From assembly GCA_964641715.1 (NCBI GenBank), contig CAZXMB010000082.1, positions 1 through 13,853 of the forward strand: 13,853 bases of DNA, written 5' to 3'. The stretch comes from CAZXMB01 sp964641715 (GTDB taxonomy: Bacteria > Desulfobacterota > BSN033 > UBA1163). The notes below the pieces were generated by a model that saw only the letters and a list, made by a program, of their open reading frames with translations, ran no database searches and was not told the origin of the DNA. Below, piece by piece: positions 13,003 to 13,853 of this stretch; position 1 is the stretch's first letter, and every line of letters begins with the position of its first letter. A program made the translations under genes and the position numbers.

Positions 13003-13463
13003 TTCTTTATTGTTCAAGCTGCTGGTCCCGTGTGAAAGAAGATGAAAAGACCTGTCATGAATGCAAGGCTGGTATAGAGCCACTTCATCATAGGAGCTAC
13101 TTGGAGAAATTGGTAAATCTCCTAGATCATCCGGAAAGAGATACCAGAATCAGGGCCGCGTATTTCTCGGGAGAGCTGAGGGATCGTCAGGCTATTAAAC
13201 CAATTGCCGAAGTGGTTAACAGGGTTAATGGCACGCAAGACTTGTATTTTATCGAGACGGTCGCCATTGCGCTCGGGAAGGTGCGCGGAGAAGAAACACT
13301 TCCTATTTTGATTCGCTTAATGGACCATCCCTCTTTTTTGGTGAGAAGAGCTGCTTTGAATTCTTTGAACAAATTCAGAAGCAAGGAGGCCTTGAAGGTC
13401 ATCAAAAAAGCCCTGAAAGACCCAACTTCGATCATTCAAGAACTGGCTCAAAAAATTCTATAG
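13002..13463 (+). CDS. Zinc-ribbon plus HEAT-repeat protein
   Basis: From the ATT at 13002 the protein is 153 aa. It opens with a zinc ribbon (C4/C7 in CSSCW, C18/C21 in CHEC). Three to four HEAT-type helical repeats follow, with DTRIRAAYFSGEL, QDLYFIETVAIALGKV and SFLVRRAALNSLNKF as the best units. HEAT repeats are protein-binding scaffolds; a zinc ribbon in front suggests an adaptor role. The only standard start is GTG 13032 (143 aa), which would remove the first cysteine pair and break the ribbon. The frame is open upstream to a TGA at 12978-12980, and an AGAGG sits at good spacing from ATA 12999 and ATT 13002. The gene overlaps the previous stop codon and lies 35 nt before the MFS gene. 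The exact start is uncertain. Confidence 0.75.
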   Translation: MLYCSSCWSRVKEDEKTCHECKAGIEPLHHRSYLEKLVNLLDHPERDTRIRAAYFSGELRDRQAIKPIAEVVNRVNGTQDLYFIETVAIALGKVRGEETLPILIRLMDHPSFLVRRAALNSLNKFRSKEALKVIKKALKDPTSIIQELAQKIL

Positions 13464-13498
13464 ACTCAGTGAAAGATGGATTTGAAGGGAGAGTTCGG

Positions 13499-13853
13499 AT
13501 GCAAGAACAATCGATACAACAAGATGATCAGGGGATTTCGAAGGCCACAGCCCTCAAATTTGTTATCCTGTTGGGTGTTGTAAGTCTCTTTGCAGATATG
13601 ACTTATGAAGGGGCTCGCAGCATCACCGGACCATACCTGGCCCTCCTCGGAGCAAGTGGAATGGTAGTGGGGGTTGTCGCAGGGTTCGGGGAACTAATCG
13701 GGTACGCATTGCGCCTGGTCTCCGGGTATATCAGTGACAGGACAGGGAAGTACTGGACGGTTACAATCTTCGGATATTTCGTCAACCTGTTGGCTGTTCC
13801 TCTTCTTGCGTTGGCAGGGCGCTGGGAGATTGCTGCCCTTCTCATGATTGCAG
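13499..13853 (+). CDS. MFS transporter, N-terminal part (cut by window end)
   Basis: The first 118 residues of a major facilitator superfamily transporter. After a polar N-terminus the membrane segments begin near residue 20 (FVILLGVVSLFAD). The MFS motif A between segments 2 and 3 reads GYISDRTGKYW. MTYEGARSITGPYLALLGAS is a distinctive first loop, but I cannot name the substrate. ATG 13499 follows GGGAG at good spacing. It is 35 nt behind the HEAT gene and probably shares the riboswitch B transcript, which makes it the only candidate exporter in the locus. Fluoride, or a compound whose toxicity rises with fluoride, are possible substrates by context only. The rest of the gene lies beyond the window. 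Confidence 0.85.
   Translation, partial: MQEQSIQQDDQGISKATALKFVILLGVVSLFADMTYEGARSITGPYLALLGASGMVVGVVAGFGELIGYALRLVSGYISDRTGKYWTVTIFGYFVNLLAVPLLALAGRWEIAALLMIA

Noticed and set aside
13603..13845. Minus-strand frame of 80 codons
   Set aside because: It is antisense to the MFS transporter, whose motif A and membrane segments are clear.

Overview
The window looks like a scaffold from a metagenome-assembled genome of a Thermodesulfobacteriota (deltaproteobacterial) type bacterium. This is inferred from the mix of genes: an integron-type integrase, the carboxyspermidine route to polyamines, a uvrA / GerMN / serS block, and tRNA genes with encoded CCA ends. No rRNA marker is present, so the placement is tentative. 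Two runs of exactly 100 N (1851-1950 and 9122-9221) are scaffold gaps.

Region 1 (1-1461) holds an integron-integrase-like tyrosine recombinase with a duplicated N-terminal half. A GTTRRRY-type core site lies just upstream of it. Region 2 (1614-3375, minus strand) is a polyamine operon: carboxynorspermidine synthase followed by carboxynorspermidine decarboxylase, the latter interrupted by the first gap. A near-consensus sigma70 promoter drives it, and facing arrays of 8-mer repeats separate the two genes. Region 3 (3517-8772) is housekeeping: uvrA, a DUF4870-like membrane protein, a GerMN-domain protein and serS. Region 4 (8773-10463) carries tRNA-Ser(GGA), a small exported protein, tRNA-Arg(ACG), tadA and tRNA-Ser(CGA). 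tadA encodes the enzyme that edits the wobble A of tRNA-Arg(ACG), so enzyme and substrate are neighbours. serS likewise sits with two of its substrates.

Region 5 (10464-13853) is the most interesting part. A gene-free stretch contains a 22-nt copy of a tmRNA-type 3' end, a possible integration scar. After it come two separate fluoride riboswitches (crcB motif), each with a pseudoknot, an overlapping intrinsic terminator and its own upstream promoter candidate. Neither is followed directly by crcB/fluc or eriC-F. The first controls a cysteine-rich protein with an eight-ligand cross-brace zinc pattern and a second cysteine cluster. The second controls a tight gene run: a prenyltransferase-like alpha/alpha-toroid protein, a zinc-ribbon plus HEAT-repeat protein that probably starts at a non-AUG codon, and an MFS transporter cut by the window end.

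Together region 5 reads as a candidate fluoride-responsive locus with unfamiliar effector genes. The riboswitch calls rest on sequence and on compensatory pairing. The function of the downstream genes in fluoride response is inference.
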